A DNA stretch of 30,100 nucleotides from Glomus cerebriforme (lineage: Eukaryota > Glomeromycota > Glomeromycetes > Glomerales > Glomeraceae), in the NCBI GenBank assembly GCA_003550305.1, contig QKYT01000242.1, positions 16,750 to 46,849 on the forward strand, in the 5' to 3' direction. A model generated the notes under the pieces. It searched no databases. It was not told the DNA's origin and was given only the letters and a program-made list of their open reading frames with translations. Made by a program: the position numbers and the translations under genes. The stretch's first letter is position 1, and every line of letters starts with the position of its first letter. Shown here piece by piece: positions 19,643 through 30,100 of the stretch.

Positions 19643-20778
19643 ATGTCTGGTAGAAATATTTATGATTCACTTACGAATTTTCGTCACACATTCCATAACA
19701 TTTTTATTGACCCATTTTTAAAATTATTCAATTTATCTCAGCAAGACTTAACTTATGGAAGAACCTTTCTTCCTTTTTCTCCTACCGAACAGATCGTTCG
19801 TTCTCCTCCTTATCTTTATACAGAAGACAGACTTTCTTTCCCTTTCAATGGTGCAAAAGACAGTTTTATTTATTATCAAGTCTGGCATTTACCATCTGCT
19901 GAAATACAACACAATATAGACTTATTATTTGTTCACGGATTAAATGATTATGGAGGGCGTGTTTCTGAACATTGTATTCCAATATTAGAGGCAGGCTTTC
20001 GTATAATCGCACTAGATTTGCCAGGCTTTGGTCGATCTAGTGGATTACATGCGTATGTTACTGATTGGCTAGACTTTATAAAAGCAACAAAACTTGTCAT
20101 AGATCATGTCAAGGAAAAAAATGCAAAAGAGAATCGTCAAAGAAAATTGATTATATTTGGTGGATCTCTTGGCGGATTAATTGTTTTGGAGTATTCTATT
20201 AAATATCCAAATACATTTGATGCTTTATGTGTGCAGTGCCCATTAATTTATGTTGCTGGTCAAAGTCGACCTAGTAAGTTTGCTGAAATTATTGCTAAAG
20301 TTATCGCCAATTCTCCTTTAGGCCGTTTACCTTTAGTAGCTGCACATCGTGGTAAAAGTAGTTCTGATCCGACAGTTTTAGAGGTAATTAAAATTATTTT
20401 AAATGTCACCCTTTTTAATTTACTTATAATTCTAATGAACCTATTTCATAGAAATTTTTCTCAGACCCACAAACATATCATGGAAATTTAAGGGCAGCTA
20501 CAGGTTTGACATTATTAGATGCTACTGAATGGATACAAACAAAACTTGGAGCAATTCACAAACCATTTTTGGTACAGCATGGGTTATGTGACCGCGTTAC
20601 TTTATGTGATGGGACTAAAGATTTATTTGCCCAAGCACAAACCCCAGAAGATCAAAAAATTATGTTGTTATATGAACGATGTGAACATGATATGTGGAGA
20701 GATTCATTTGCAGGGGAAAAAGTTATGAATGATTTTATAAATTGGCTAATTCAAATGGATGAATTAAGTGAATTATAG
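19643..20778 (+). CDS. Monoacylglycerol-lipase-like alpha/beta hydrolase (Hydrolase_4 type)
   Basis: Two exons, 19643-20383 and 20452-20778, with a 68-bp phase-0 intron (GTAATTAA...TTTCATAG), encode 355 aa. The alpha/beta-hydrolase core is complete. The oxyanion-hole segment FVHGLNDYGGR has His98-Gly99, followed by LDLPGFGRSSG (125-134). The nucleophile elbow GGSLGG has Ser175, Asp294 sits in HGLCDRVT, and His326 in CEHDMWRD. The family (monoglyceride lipase, serine aminopeptidase S33) hydrolyses monoacylglycerols or related esters; lipid-droplet or membrane turnover would be the expected role, with substrate unproven. The length is slightly above the usual ~300-330 aa because of an N-terminal extension of about 60 residues with no clear signal peptide. 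Unspliced reading would end early inside the intron. It is convergent with the RhoGAP gene. Lysophospholipase or another esterase is the main alternative. Confidence 0.92.
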
Positions 20779-20990
20779 AATATATTTTCCTGGGAGTACT
20801 ATAATTTTTTTGTTAACTAAGATAATTTTTGTAGAATACCAAATGACAAAGAACCTAATTTAAAAATCATTATTAGCATAATTGGTAAAGTTATAAATGT
20901 CACATACAACCCAAATTTTTTCTATGATAACAAGTATATATATAAATTGATTTTTTTCTGTACAAAAAAGGAAAAAAACTTAATATATAT

Positions 20991-20996
20991 AATAAA
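20991..20996 (+). promoter_or_regulatory. Possible polyadenylation signal AATAAA
   Basis: AATAAA lies 213 bp after the hydrolase stop codon in TATATATAATAAACATC, just before a long A tract. It is plausible as the 3'-end signal, but such hexamers are frequent by chance here. Confidence 0.3.
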
Positions 20997-21025
20997 CATC
21001 AAATTAATATAAAACTACTTTTTTT

Positions 21026-21026
<1 letters not shown>

Positions 21027-21118
<92 letters not shown>
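21027..21118. repeat. 92-bp A tract between convergent genes
   Basis: An almost pure run of A, interrupted only by TT at 21086-21087, lies in the 567-bp space between the two convergent stop codons. It may be simple-sequence expansion or the tail of a retroposed copy. No retroelement body or target duplication was recognised. Confidence 0.85.
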
Positions 21119-21120
<2 letters not shown>

Positions 21121-21345
21121 AATAAAAATAACATAAAATAAAAATGGTATAATTTCATAAAGTGATTAAATACAGTAAATACAAAGAAACATCACTAATA
21201 TAAAAAAATAAATAGTCTTTTAGTCCGAAAATCTATGCCAAATATAATGAAAACTAAAATAATGATTAAATAATGTATAGTCCAAATTATAAATCGGTTA
21301 ATTATAATAATGTCCTACTTTCCAGAAAAGATTGCAACATTTCTA

Positions 21346-24300
21346 TCATATAAATCCAGGCTTTATCCGTTCTCCATTATCTAAGAACAATGAATTGGCA
21401 TGTTCAATAATATATTCAACTGCTGCATTCTTGAAATTCATATCAAGAATTTCACTACTCGGATCAGGACCTCGAAACAATGTAGGTCCAAAAACAAGAG
21501 AGAGATTTTTGGCGGTCATAAGATTTTCTGCTTCGAATTGTTTTACTCTATAAAAAACATGGTAAGTAGAATGAAAAAAACAAAACAATTTAACAAAGAA
21601 TAAATTGTGAAAATTCTCACCGATATAAATGTTCGATTAAATATTTTATGGTAGCATAGTTGACTTTTGGTAATTGTAATAATAATTCTCGAAATTTTTC
21701 AATTTTTTCTTCGTTATTAGGCATGTCTATAAAACATTTAAAATTAAATTATTTTCACTAAAAATTAAATACATTAGACTAATTACGTAGACTTACGAAC
21801 TAAATCCAAAAAACTTGAGTATAACTCATAGGTAAATAAAGGATTTGGTAACTCTCGTAGATATTGTTTGAAAACACTGGTTACTGCACTTATGTCATTA
21901 ATTAAATCTGGATCATCCAAATCAATTTCTTCACCCTTCTCGAAAGCTGATATAATGGCACGCACTTGTAAGGCACCGCCTACTTTACGATAAATGCCTT
22001 CATAATCCATTCCTATTTTGGTTTTTGAAATAAATTTTATATTCTAAATAAGAAAATACACAAATGATTATAGATGCTTAATGTGTACCTCTAATTTCGA
22101 CAGCTTTGATACACTTTTGTACAACATATGGGATATCATCGCCCTCCAATTCTGACTGCTTGGTTAAGTCATTACCAAATATAGAAGTACAATTAACATT
22201 GTCAACACTATCCGAACCATTTTCCAAAATGGTCATTCTAGGAGAAATGTTACAATTTATTGGAACATGGTTTGAACATTTTACATGAACAGTAAATGAG
22301 CATCCTGTTATAAAAAACTTATTAATAAAAGTGTAAAGAAACAATTATAAAAAAAAAAAATATGATTTTTTTCTAATATACCTGAGCATTTTAATTCTAC
22401 ATTCCACATTTTTTCATGACAATAGTCGCATTTTGCAGGACTCGCATTAAATTGTTGCCAATTATGAACGCGATTCGTTGTATAATTTTCTAACATTTGA
22501 CTATACATTCTCTTATTTGCCTCTGAGCGATTTTCATTTGACACTGTAGGCAAGCTAATATTAGACGACGGAGTTCCCATCATATTCATATATGGTTTGA
22601 CATCGTTAACCACCACATTTGCATTTGCTAATAGTTTATTTAAAACTTTGCCACCTTTTTTCCACTTAAATTTCTTAGGTGTTGCACCACGCCCAATACT
22701 ATTTCGATGAGCAACTTTCTGTAACGAATCGATTGTACCTTCTGAAATATCAGTTTCGAAATTGTATATTGAAGGCGATTTACTATGTCCAGAAATTTTG
22801 CTATGGTTAGAACCAGAATCTGTATGATGATGGTGACCATGTGGTGATTTATTACTTTTAAAAAAGTTGAATCCATTGTGATTTTTGCCTTTGTGCTGCG
22901 ATTCTATTTGTCTCAATAAATCATTATTCATTTCGGCTAATTCTAGATTCTTTTCATTTAATTTTTGTGCCTCTTCAATGTACTGGTCTCGTTTTTGTCG
23001 AAGTTGTTCGGTCTCATGTTTTAATGAATCTCGTTCAGATTGCAAAGATCTAATCTCTGATAGATAATTCTGTTTAACTTCATCAAGATGAGTTGAAATA
23101 TGTTTGGCAAGAGAAGCTGGAAGATTACTTGCAGAATTAGAATCAGATAAAAGCGTTCTATTATAAAATTCATTGTATTTAAATAAGTAAATACATTTAA
23201 TATCCAAAATTACAAAAAAAAAAAAAAAAAAAAATTTAATCCCTATATTTACCCGGCAAGACCAGCTTGCTTTTCTTTAGCCAATCCTTCGATTTCCTTA
23301 ATAATTAATTCTTTTTGGACACTCAATTCTTTTAAATTATGTTGAATTTCTTGCAATTGTTGTTTTGTTAATTGAGAATCTTTAATCAGTTTTTCCATTT
23401 CCATTTTTTCTTTCTTCAATTCCTCCATCTGTTGAGTCTGTTTATCAAGTTGTGCACGAATTTTTTCTTCAGTCTTTTTCCTTAGTGCTATTTCATTATT
23501 AAATTCTAGACTAAATTCATCAAAAGCCCTCTTACTTTCCCTCTAAAAAAATTATGAAGTATTGTCAACAATAATTAAATATAATAAAGTTAAATGAAGT
23601 CAATTATTAATAAATACCTTTATTTTGCGAACATTGCTCTCGGCTTCAGCCAACCTCTTTTTTGTATCAATTAAAGCTTTTTGTAATTCTTCTGGCGCAT
23701 CTTCTGGTTCAGTTATGATTATTTCGTTTTCCCGGCTGGATAATGAAGTTACTGAAGATCCGCTGTTCTTTCTGTCCGGTGACATTGGGGAACTACCAGA
23801 TGAAAATCCTTCAAAATCTATTGAATCACCATTTAATATTTTTATATCCTTATCTTTCGGAAAATTTCCAATAAATGACCTATGTCTATTTTTGCGATTT
23901 TCGTCATTTTTCCCATTTACAACCAGCTTACTCAAGTCATCATCTCCATTTGAAAATGATAATGGTGGTAGTACTGGCGGGCCAAGTTCCATGCCATTAA
24001 AATGACCGCTTTTGCGAGACACTGAAGATATTTTGTTATCAAGGATATAAGTAGGCAAAGATTGAAATCTTGGATTAGTGGGAGAACTAGAACGCAAAGT
24101 GGCCAAAGAATCTGAACGAGGTGTACTTGAATAGTACTCACTGTGTGATGGCGGACTTAATTGAATATTCGTAGTATTTTCATCAATATGAGGTAAATGT
24201 GATTGACTTTGTTGAATATTCGATGATTTTGTTTTTCGACTAGAAGAAGAGGATCCGGGTTTTCGACTTGAATGGTCTGTATCACCGGGATCATTTTTCC

Positions 24301-25944
24301 TTGATACGATATCAGTAATATCACTTCGTTGACTTGATATTGAAAATGTGCGTCCCGTACTACCCTCATAAGGCTCACTTCGAAAGCTCGTAATAGAAGC
24401 ATTTCTAGTATGAGTCCCAGTTGTTTCCCCACGATTTTTAGATTGCCAAATTTTCGGAGGATTATCTAACGACTCATTTCTTTTAGAGAAAAGACCAGCT
24501 TTTTTTGAAGGTTCAGAAGAATCTCCACGGTTTTTATGTTTATCACTTAGTGAATCAATTCTAATATGTCCGTTAGGTTTTCCTGTAATTTGTTCAAGTG
24601 CCTTCGAAGCATTTGAAGAAATCTTTTGTTTGAAAGCATCACTAAGTGTACTGGTATCAAATAAACGAGAATGACGACGACCTACGTGGTTTGATGGAGG
24701 TAGAGTACGTGCCTTTGGGATATGTTCAATAGTATCTGAAGATGTTTTTGATGATATTGATGATGAAATATTGTTTTTTTCGAAGGATCTTTTTTGACGT
24801 AGGGTATTATCTGGTGGTTCTAGCCTGTTGGACTGCTACAATAATTAATTGAATGGATTTGAATTACGAATGATTAAAAATGGGTTTACGTGATTACATG
24901 TAACTTTGAATGAATTATATACCTCCGCTTTAGCTTCAATCGGTAATGATGGTAAAGATTTTTCCAATATAGGTGATGGATTTGAGCTTTCTTTTTCTTT
25001 TGCTTTCTTTGCTTTGCTGACTCTTTCGTTATGACAAGACATGCAGTATATCCCCTTAAATTAATGGTAACAATTTTTTATCAATTATTAAACGTATAAA
25101 TTAATTAGTAAGGTATTAAGTTCTTAACATGAACCACCATTGTAATTATTTTCTAAATCTAATTGACACTTCAATCAACAATACGTGGTTTCATCACCAT
25201 TAACTGCACTAAATGATTATTTTTCTATCGAAATAAATATCATTAATAAAACTACTAAGAAAATAGCGGATGATATTCTTGTGATAGTTGATTCCTTAAT
25301 AATGGTCAGATATTATCATATGAAACATACCTGATTTGTTTTAGCAAATACTAAATCTTCTATTTTTTTACGACATTGTCGACAACGAAAGCAGTCGACA
25401 TGAAATGACTCGTCTCCTAATTAAATATATCAAGAATCAATAAATGCCAGACTTGTTCCATTTTAATCAATATTGGAAACTTGTTATCAATTCCAAAAAT
25501 TCAATATTTTGTCTATTTTAGCTTTTCTTATTCCAATTTCAAATTAAATCATAAATATATTGGTTTAATTTCTAACCTGTCATAATAGCTTCGTTTAAAA
25601 TAGGTTTCTTGCAAACGTGGCAATTATATGAACAGTTTTCACATATTGGATTTCCGTCAGATAACAATAAAAGATTAGAATCGTGTTCAACCAAATTATG
25701 ACATTTTGCACACCGAAAACTTAAATATGTAATTGCAGGGAACGTGAAATAATTAGGGGGATAATATTTTTATTTATTATGAAAAAAAAATATTCAAAAA
25801 AGGTCGAGTGACATACCATTGAACATGCCATATACCTTCTCCGAAGGCAACAACGTTTCCTTCTTCAATAAGATAACCGCATCCCATACAACATGGGTCA
25901 ACAGGATCATCATTGTCGTAATTTAAACTAATGTTGTCGACCAT
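21346..25944 (-). CDS. LIM-LIM-coiled coil-C1-RhoGAP protein (Rga-like Rho GTPase activator)
   Basis: Eleven exons joined in frame: 25944-25817, 25719-25577, 25416-25331, 25054-24923, 24835-23618, 23542-23253, 23157-22382, 22304-22089, 22012-21797, 21726-21621, 21547-21346; total 1170 aa. All introns are GT..AG. A TAA lies in frame just upstream of the ATG, so the start is firm. Domains: LIM1 (Cys19, Cys22, His40, Cys43, Cys46, Cys49, Cys69, Cys72); LIM2 (76-126, same ligand pattern); a long Ser/Asn/Lys-rich disordered part (about 135-540); a coiled coil (about 545-760, exons 5-7) followed by a His run; a C1 zinc finger (His897 ... Cys909, Cys912, Cys923, Cys926, His931, Cys934, Cys942); and RhoGAP from about 967 to near the C-terminus with arginine finger Arg1005 in GIYRKVG, KQYLRELPNPLF and NLSLVFGPTLF. 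It should speed GTP hydrolysis by a Rho/Cdc42-type GTPase. LIMs act in targeting and C1 possibly at membranes. The closest known architecture is yeast Rga1/Rga2 (LIM-LIM-RhoGAP). The target GTPase cannot be read from sequence. Confidence 0.93.
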
Positions 25945-26700
25945 AATGTGACCGTTTTATGATGAAAAATAAAGAACTTAGTATTTAATAATAAGGTAAA
26001 AAGATATTATGAAGTATATACAAAAAGAAAGTAAATTAAAAAGTATAATAAAATGATAATGTTTTTTTGAATATGTATTACTCAAAACCGAAAACCGAGT
26101 GAGCTCACGATCAATTTAGTGTATCTTTTATGAACACAAGAAAACTTCAAACAATCGTACAAAAGTAGAACAAATCACACCCAATTTAAACTATTATTAC
26201 ATTTTTTACAATATTGGAATACACGCTATCTTGGAAACAATGCTACTCAAAACTGATAACTAAAATGCCACGTGAAATTTTGTGCGAAAAAAAAATAATC
26301 ACCACCTATAAAATTTAATCTTAACTGAAAGAATTTTCAAACCTGGCAAGAATGTGTAACAATGTGCTTATTAAAAAACTCTTTTACGAGTATATTGACA
26401 AAAATATTAACTTGCTTCTAATAATGATATTCTAGATTGTAAGAACCAATTATGTGATGTTTACTTATTACCTGTTTCTGGTTATCAGATTCATAAAGCA
26501 AAGCAGAACCTAAAAATCTTTACATCTTTGTGTTTTACAGTTCGAAAAAAATGTCACATTAATAATTTACGCAATTAAATTATTATAACTTAATAGATTC
26601 AGCTTATGCTTTTGATAAATGTTTAAAAAATCCATAGTACCAAAAAAAAAAACTTAATCATATTTAAAGTTGGCTGATTTAATGCCAAAACCGTATCAAC
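25945..26700. promoter_or_regulatory. Upstream/5' region of the RhoGAP gene
   Basis: No coding frame was recognised. It probably holds the promoter and 5' leader, possibly with a leader intron. Composition is more even than further right, with GAGCTC at 26101-26106. No specific site can be supported. Confidence 0.35.
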
Positions 26701-27708
26701 TTTTTTAGGTTTGTATTTTTGGTTATGTTGTACACGAAACATGTTCCATTTAGGAGAATCCTTAACTTGCACATCGTGTGTAAGATTATTACACATCGGA
26801 TTATTTTTGTTTTTTTATTTCAAATATATTATGTAACTAAGTGCATGTAATTTGTAATGAACATTTTGTCACGAGAAAATTTTTTCTTTAGAATAAAATA
26901 AAAAGAACTAAATTTTTACATTTACTATTAACAATTTAACATAGTAGTATTAAAATTTTTATAATTTAGTCATTAATAAAATTCTTGTGTTTGAAATAAT
27001 AATATATTGTTAATTATAAAAAAAAAATAAAGAATAGTCAATATTAAATTTTATAAAATTACATATAAATATAAAATATAAAATTTAAATTTAAAAAAAA
27101 AATTATTCTTTACTTAAAATAAATATAAGAAAATATTCTTCATGTCTTAAATAGAATCCTAAAATATATATGTAAATAAAGTTTAGCTATTATAAAGATA
27201 TATTAAATTTAAAAAAAAACTTTTATAATATATAATGCATAATACTTATACTTAAAAGTTAATTGTTAAATTATTTTCTTATATAATAAATATAAGAATA
27301 ATTTTAAGAATTTTGTAATTTATTACTATATAATATATCATTTAAATAATTTGCAATAAAATTTTTTTTTTAGGAATCTTGTGTAATCTAAAATTTTAAT
27401 TTTCAAGAAAAATAAAATTGCTTTTTTAAATTGCAAATTTTATATTTCTTTACAAATTAAAACTTAGATTGCTAAAATATTATAGTATAAATGCCAAATC
27501 TAAATTGACATAACATAATTATTTTAATAAACATAATACATTTTGTCAAACATAATGCATTTTTTTTTAAAAACAAGTTAATCATATTTATTGTATTAAA
27601 GTCTATAAAGAACAAATATATCATGTAAATTATGAATATATCCTTTAAAAAGAAAAATATAACTTATCACATAATGCATTTTGGCAGATATATAATACAT
27701 TTTATTGG
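26701..27708. other. Very AT-rich intergenic DNA, no gene seen
   Basis: Dominated by TA-, A- and T-runs with almost no G or C between about 26880 and 27480. AATGCATTTT-like words recur at 27537-27560 and 27673-27683. No gene, TIR element or known motif was recognised. Confidence 0.5.
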
Positions 27709-27716
27709 GTCATATT

Positions 27717-27895
27717 CATTTCACTAATAGACATTTCACTAACAATCATTTTACTGACACACTAGGCATGACAGTTAAACACTCAGTCCACATTATAATA
27801 TAATTCTAGCCAATATGATAATTATATATCATGCTGCATATTATCAATGAAATGATTGTTGGTAAAATATCTGTTGGTGAAATGACTCAGATTCC
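27717..27895. mobile_element. 179-bp MITE with 8-bp TSD (7/8)
   Basis: The arms are imperfect inverted copies: left TCATTTCACTAACAATCATT-type text (27725-27755), mirrored at right as GAAATGATTGTTGGTAAAAT. Each arm holds direct repeats of CATTTCAC(T/C)AA(T/C)A. The flanks are ATTTTATT (27709-27716) and ATTTTATC (27896-27903), which fits an 8-bp target duplication with one T/C difference. The terminal bases are GGGTC / GGAATC. No coding capacity. Confidence 0.7.
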
Positions 27896-27969
27896 ATTTT
27901 ATCAGCTTATAATAAGTATATTGGATGTATTTTTATTTTCTTATAAAAATAAAAAAAAAAATGGTTTAA

Positions 27970-28640
27970 TATTTTTTTAAGTTAATTTTCTAAATTTTTC
28001 TTTTATTGTAATATATCTAAAATCTCTAAAAATTTTCTTTTTATTGTAACATACTCAAGATTTTTAAAGCCATTTTTTATAAAAATAAGAAAATAAGAAA
28101 TATTAGAATTTTTTTTAAGTTAATTCCCAAATTTTCTTTCTATTGCAATATATTCAAGATTTTTAAAGCCATTTTCTATAAAAATAAAGAAAATAAGAAA
28201 TATTAGAATATTTCTTTAAATTAATTTTCAAATTTCTTTTCCATTACAATATACCTGAAATTTTCAAATCTATTCTCTATAAAAATAAAAAAATAAAAAA
28301 CATTAGAATATTTCTTTAAATTAATTCCCCTTCTATTGTATTACAAATTTTCAAGATTACTTTTTACAAAAACAAAGAAAATAAGAAATATTAAAATATT
28401 TTTTTAACAAACTTCTCTTCATTATAATATATTTAAAGTTTCTAAAATTATTTTTTATAAAAATAAAAAAAAATAAGAAATATTAGAATATTTTTTTAAG
28501 TTAATTTCTAAACTCTTTTTTTATTATGATATACTTGAAGTTTTCAAAACCATTTCTTACAAAAATAAAGAAAATAAAAAATATTAAAAATTAAAATATT
28601 TCTTTAAGTTAATTTTACAAATTTCTTCTTAAACCTTACT
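27970..28640. repeat. Tandem array, ~100-bp period, about six diverged units
   Basis: The landmark AAGTTAATTT (or AAATTAATTT) after a T run recurs near 27980, 28118, 28219, 28319, 28406 (worn), 28499 and 28608. Each copy is followed by CTATTGTAATATA-like, TTTTCAAAATCATT-like and ATAAAAATAAAGAAAATAAG-like segments and ATATTAGAATATTT. The first interval (about 138 bp) contains a partial internal duplication. The units are purine/pyrimidine-skewed and AT-rich. No coding potential. Confidence 0.8.
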
Positions 28641-28674
28641 AATATTTATTCTAAAAGTCTAAACATTTATTTCT

Positions 28675-28775
28675 TACAAAAAAAAATAAAATAAATTTTT
28701 TTTTTAAAAAAAAAAAAAAAAGTTTAAAAAAACTAAAAAAATAATTTTTTTTTTTAAAAAAAAAAAAAAATTGAT
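28675..28775. repeat. Low-complexity A/T homopolymer runs
   Basis: Alternating long A and T runs, two copies of T(10+)A(14+) blocks. This is simple sequence at the edge of the tandem array and the next TIR element. Confidence 0.8.
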
Positions 28776-28800
28776 AAAAAAAAATGGAAAAAAGGAATTG

Positions 28801-29160
28801 GCGACCGGTCACCATGATGACCCCTGTCACGTGACTTCATATACAAATAATTTGTTACCTCTGTATCACATCCCTAGTTTTCCATTTTTACTATTTATTC
28901 TAGGGACAGAATATTTTCAGCATAAAAAAGCCTATTTGTCACATGTTATTCGTCATACTACTAATTTTAGCAAATTTTATAACGCCAGCCAGAATTTCCT
29001 TATTTGGAATTAATGTAACGTTATACAACCCAAAAAAAGCAATTTTATTTCTCTCGAAAATTGAAGTTTTGCATTACACAAAATTCCAAAAAAGGATAAT
29101 TTTTTGCCGATCACTTAATTTTGGCCGGAATTATAGGGGTCGCCATGGCGACAAGTCGCT
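28801..29160. mobile_element. Probable non-autonomous TIR element
   Basis: The left end GCGACCGGTCACCATGATGA (followed by CCCCT) and the reverse complement of the right end GCGACTTGTCGCCATGGCGA (followed by CCCCT) match over about 25 bp with a handful of mismatches. Both ends are conspicuously GC-rich in AT-rich surroundings. Two overlapping open frames inside (80 and 114 codons) run through the ends and simple sequence; I regard them as chance frames of the element. No matching target duplication was seen. Confidence 0.6.
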
Positions 29161-29408
29161 ACATAATAACGCCCAAAAAAAATATTATAATTGTAAAATA
29201 CAATATGATATTACATTAAAAAAAATAGCTATATTAAAACTATTATTTTTAAGAAAGTATAATAATTTAAAAAAAAAATCAATTTAAATTTCATTTTAAA
29301 TAATTTTGAATTTAGTTATTTCAGATAATTTTAATAATTAAATTTTAATTTTACTCTTTAAATAATTTAATTTTATATTATTTTTTAGTATAAATATAAT
29401 GTAAAAAT

Positions 29409-29575
29409 TAGGGCTCCAATCAGTTCAGTTCAGTTCAGTATTTGCCAAAACTGATACTGAACCAAAATTATCAGTATCGGTATCGGTAATTTACTGAAAC
29501 ATTCAGTTCAGTTTTTGACCAAACCGATACTGGTCGATAAATACCAAAAACTGAACCGATTTACTGATTTTTTTT
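29409..29575. repeat. Foldback repeat with TTCAG/GATAC words, perhaps a one-ended hAT-like fragment
   Basis: It starts TAGGGCTCCAATCAG, then tandem TTCAG. It contains ACTGATACTGAAC, TATCGGTATCGGTA and inverted counterparts (CAGTTCAGTTTTTGACC against ACCAAAAACTGAAC at 29559). The arms could fold back. The left edge looks like a TAGGG-type element end, but no matching CCCTA end follows, so it may be truncated. Confidence 0.5.
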
Positions 29576-30100
29576 GTAAAAAACTTGTATTAATTAGACC
29601 TCTGAACAAGTTTGGATCAATTGAGTTGAATCAAAGTCGAAAGATTTTTAATTTGTTACAGCACGCTTCGATATAATGAAGTTAGCGTCTGAACTGATCA
29701 GTCCTTCATTATAAGAATGATTTCATTGCACAATACCAAATATGTGATTACATTTTATATAAACAGATTTATAAAAATTGTACGATTACTTTATATAAAT
29801 AAATATAAATTGATATTTAAGCGTTTTTAATTCAAAATTGGAATTAATGTCAATAAGAAACAATTTATAAAATATAAATTTGTATATATTTTAAAAGTTT
29901 TATTTATTTTAAAAAAATGATTATTATTTAACGTCCTGTACTACAGAATGATATTTATAATTGCAAACTACTGGGTATTATTGCCTAATAGTTGACAAGT
30001 TATAGTTGCGTCTTTGGGTGTGCCTCGTCACTAAAAAAAGTAAATATACTTAATATAAATCTGAAAAATTAATTCATTCATTTTAATAATTACCCGGTCG
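29576..30100. other. Intergenic stretch, nothing recognised
   Basis: AT-rich, with a TTCGATATAATGAAG ... CTTCATTATAAGAATG pair near 29667-29720 that may be a weak inverted repeat. No gene on either strand up to the window end. Confidence 0.4.

Noticed and set aside
28771..29287. Two plus-strand frames of 80 and 114 codons
   Set aside because: Overlap each other in different frames, cross the TIRs and end in poly-A/T sequence; better explained as chance frames in a non-autonomous element.
1..30100. tRNA, rRNA or telomeric repeats
   Set aside because: No cloverleaf with A/B boxes, no rRNA-like conserved text and no TTAGGG array was seen by eye; a covariance-model scan would be decisive.

Overview
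This is a fungal nuclear window, very AT-rich, with isolated N calls, many short spliceosomal introns (about 60-320 bp, GT..AG) and dense decayed transposons. The style of the host genes, the orphan protein families and the mobile elements suggest an arbuscular mycorrhizal fungus of the Rhizophagus (Glomeromycotina) type. That assignment is inference from remembered family resemblance, not from a search. Outside the two conserved genes the window is largely a transposon graveyard.

Layout. 1-700 is featureless AT-rich DNA. 701-3337 is a nearly complete but dead pogo/Tigger-type element, with two smaller inverted-repeat elements nested in it (1664-2175 and 2749-3070). 3338-5900 holds faint coiled-coil-like remnants and an insertion of a foldback element at 5109-5478 with a perfect 8-bp target duplication. 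5976-7809 is a decayed full-length hAT element with TIRs, TSD and transposase remnants. 7953-9660 (minus) is a decayed orphan gene, followed by a three-copy minisatellite (about 120-bp unit) at 9981-10345. 11092-11554 is a hAT-like MITE with a perfect 8-bp TSD. 12266-16560 holds three broken orphan genes on the minus strand, separated by short elements. 16961-18057 (minus) is a mostly intact orphan gene of unknown function. 18177-18645 has two more inverted-repeat elements.

The conserved core is 19643-25944. A two-exon monoacylglycerol-lipase-like alpha/beta hydrolase (plus strand, 355 aa) faces an 11-exon Rho GTPase-activating protein (minus strand, 1170 aa; LIM-LIM-disordered-coiled coil-C1-RhoGAP). 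The two are tail to tail with 567 bp between their stop codons, including a 92-bp A tract. All exon joins of both genes keep frame. One would act in lipid turnover and the other in polarity and cytoskeletal signalling; nothing in the sequence ties them functionally.

26700-30100 is again repeat territory: a 179-bp MITE with an 8-bp TSD (7/8), a roughly 100-bp-period tandem array (27970-28640), a TIR element (28801-29160) and a foldback rich in TTCAG. No rRNA, tRNA, CRISPR array or bacterial-type operon was found. The most interesting broad signal is that differences between paired TIRs, between TSD copies, and between the dead transposases and their family motifs are mostly C-to-T / G-to-A transitions, which looks like cytosine deamination or RIP-like decay.
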